Positions 5,351 to 5,884 of a stretch of 5,884 bases of DNA are shown in pieces (the stretch's first letter is position 1; each line of letters opens with the position of its first letter). A model generated the notes under the pieces. It had not been told where the DNA came from and made no database searches. It was given only the letters and a program-made list of their open reading frames with translations. Location: NCBI GenBank assembly GCA_031423155.1, contig JANPEZ010000068.1, positions 1 to 5,884 on the forward strand. Reading direction: 5' to 3'. The position numbers and the translations under genes were made by a program. The DNA is from JANPEZ01 sp031423155 (GTDB lineage Bacteria > Actinomycetota > UBA4738 > HRBIN12).

Positions 5351-5884
5351 GTGGCGGGTTCGGCTGATCTGATATTCACCGGCGGTGCCGTCTATACGGT
5401 CGATGCCGCAAGGACGTGGGCTCAGGCTGTCGCCGTCACGGGCGGACGCATCGCGGCCGTCGGAACCGACCAGCAGATCCGCGACCTCAAGGGGTCCAAG
5501 ACCGAGGTCATAGATCTCAAGGGCCGCATGCTGCTACCTGGGTTCCAGGATTCGCACGCGCACCCGGTCGCGGGCGGGCAGGACAAGCTTCAGTGTGAGC
5601 TGCACGATGCTCATGACCTCGATGAGTATCTGAGCATCATCCGGACCTACGCGGACGATCACCCGGACCGCGAGTGGATCCTAGGCGGCGGATGGTCGAT
5701 GGACATATTCCCCGGGGGCTCGCCGACCAAGGATCTGCTCGACAAGATCGTTCCGGACAGATACGTCTTCCTGCCCAGCCGGGACGGGCACAGCGGATGG
5801 GTCAACTCCCGCGCCCTCGAACTCGCCAAGATCATTTCCGAGACGGCTGATCCCTTCGACGGCCGGATCGAGCGCGCCGCCGAG
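5351..5884 (+). CDS. YtcJ-like metal-dependent amidohydrolase (amidohydrolase family 3), N-terminal part
   Basis: The first 178 residues are present and the frame is still open at the window end; full-length relatives have roughly 500-550 residues. The start shows the composite beta-sandwich lead-in of amidohydrolases (ADLIFTGGAVYTVD, about 5-18, then GGRIAAVG at 31-38). Next comes LPGFQDSHAHP (62-72) with His69 and His71, the metal-binding HxH of the barrel's first strand. Further on, EWILGGGWSMDIFPGG (108-123) and DGHSGWVNSRALELA (145-159) are hallmarks of the YtcJ group. These enzymes hydrolyse amide or related C-N bonds; most have unknown substrates, and some relatives act on N-substituted formamides. 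The remaining metal and catalytic residues lie beyond the window. The 39-base gap to the ABC-F gene holds no clear terminator, so it may be read from the same transcript. No signal peptide is seen, so it is likely cytoplasmic. Confidence 0.88.
   Translation, partial: MAGSADLIFTGGAVYTVDAARTWAQAVAVTGGRIAAVGTDQQIRDLKGSKTEVIDLKGRMLLPGFQDSHAHPVAGGQDKLQCELHDAHDLDEYLSIIRTYADDHPDREWILGGGWSMDIFPGGSPTKDLLDKIVPDRYVFLPSRDGHSGWVNSRALELAKIISETADPFDGRIERAAE

Noticed and set aside
1..5884. CRISPR array, insertion sequence, prophage or defence island
   Set aside because: No regularly spaced repeats, transposase or phage-like genes, or unusual base composition are visible. The tRNA is not followed by an integrase or an obvious attachment-site repeat.

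Overview
The window comes from a GC-rich bacterium. The deep third-position GC bias, the GTG starts, the tRNA gene without a complete encoded CCA and the style of the SecG and transporter proteins fit an actinobacterium (Actinomycetota), probably not a well-studied genus. That placement is an inference from sequence character, not a proven assignment. All recognisable genes lie on the + strand and are closely packed.

Bases 1-3318 hold most of an oligopeptide/dipeptide-type (family 5) ABC importer. In order it has the C-terminal end of an extracellular solute-binding protein, a 96-base gap with a strong UUCG-capped hairpin, a DppB-type permease, and two ATPases of DppD and DppF type. The permease and first ATPase are stop-to-start adjacent (TAGATG). 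The two ATPases overlap by four bases (ATGA). A second permease (DppC type), which such importers need, is absent between permease and ATPases, so it should lie upstream of the binding-protein gene or elsewhere. Both ATPases keep four C-terminal cysteines like those that hold an iron-sulfur cluster in some relatives.

Bases 3337-3690 hold secG, a small subunit of the Sec translocon, only 18 bases after the last ATPase gene, followed 39 bases later by a tRNA-Leu(GAG) gene. The same secG to tRNA-Leu(GAG) adjacency is known from Escherichia coli (secG-leuU).

Bases 3716-5311 encode a tandem-ATPase ABC-F protein (a ribosome-associated translation factor family, not a transporter). It starts just 25 bases after the tRNA with no visible Shine-Dalgarno sequence. 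Bases 5351-5884 are the N-terminal third or so of a YtcJ-like metal-dependent amidohydrolase, cut by the window end, with a strong Shine-Dalgarno and a GTG start.

Functionally, the first half imports peptides or similar solutes and the second half serves protein export, translation and amide or ester hydrolysis. I see no CRISPR array, insertion sequence, phage gene, toxin-antitoxin pair or new defence system. The window reads as ordinary chromosome with a few points of gene-order and RNA-structure interest.
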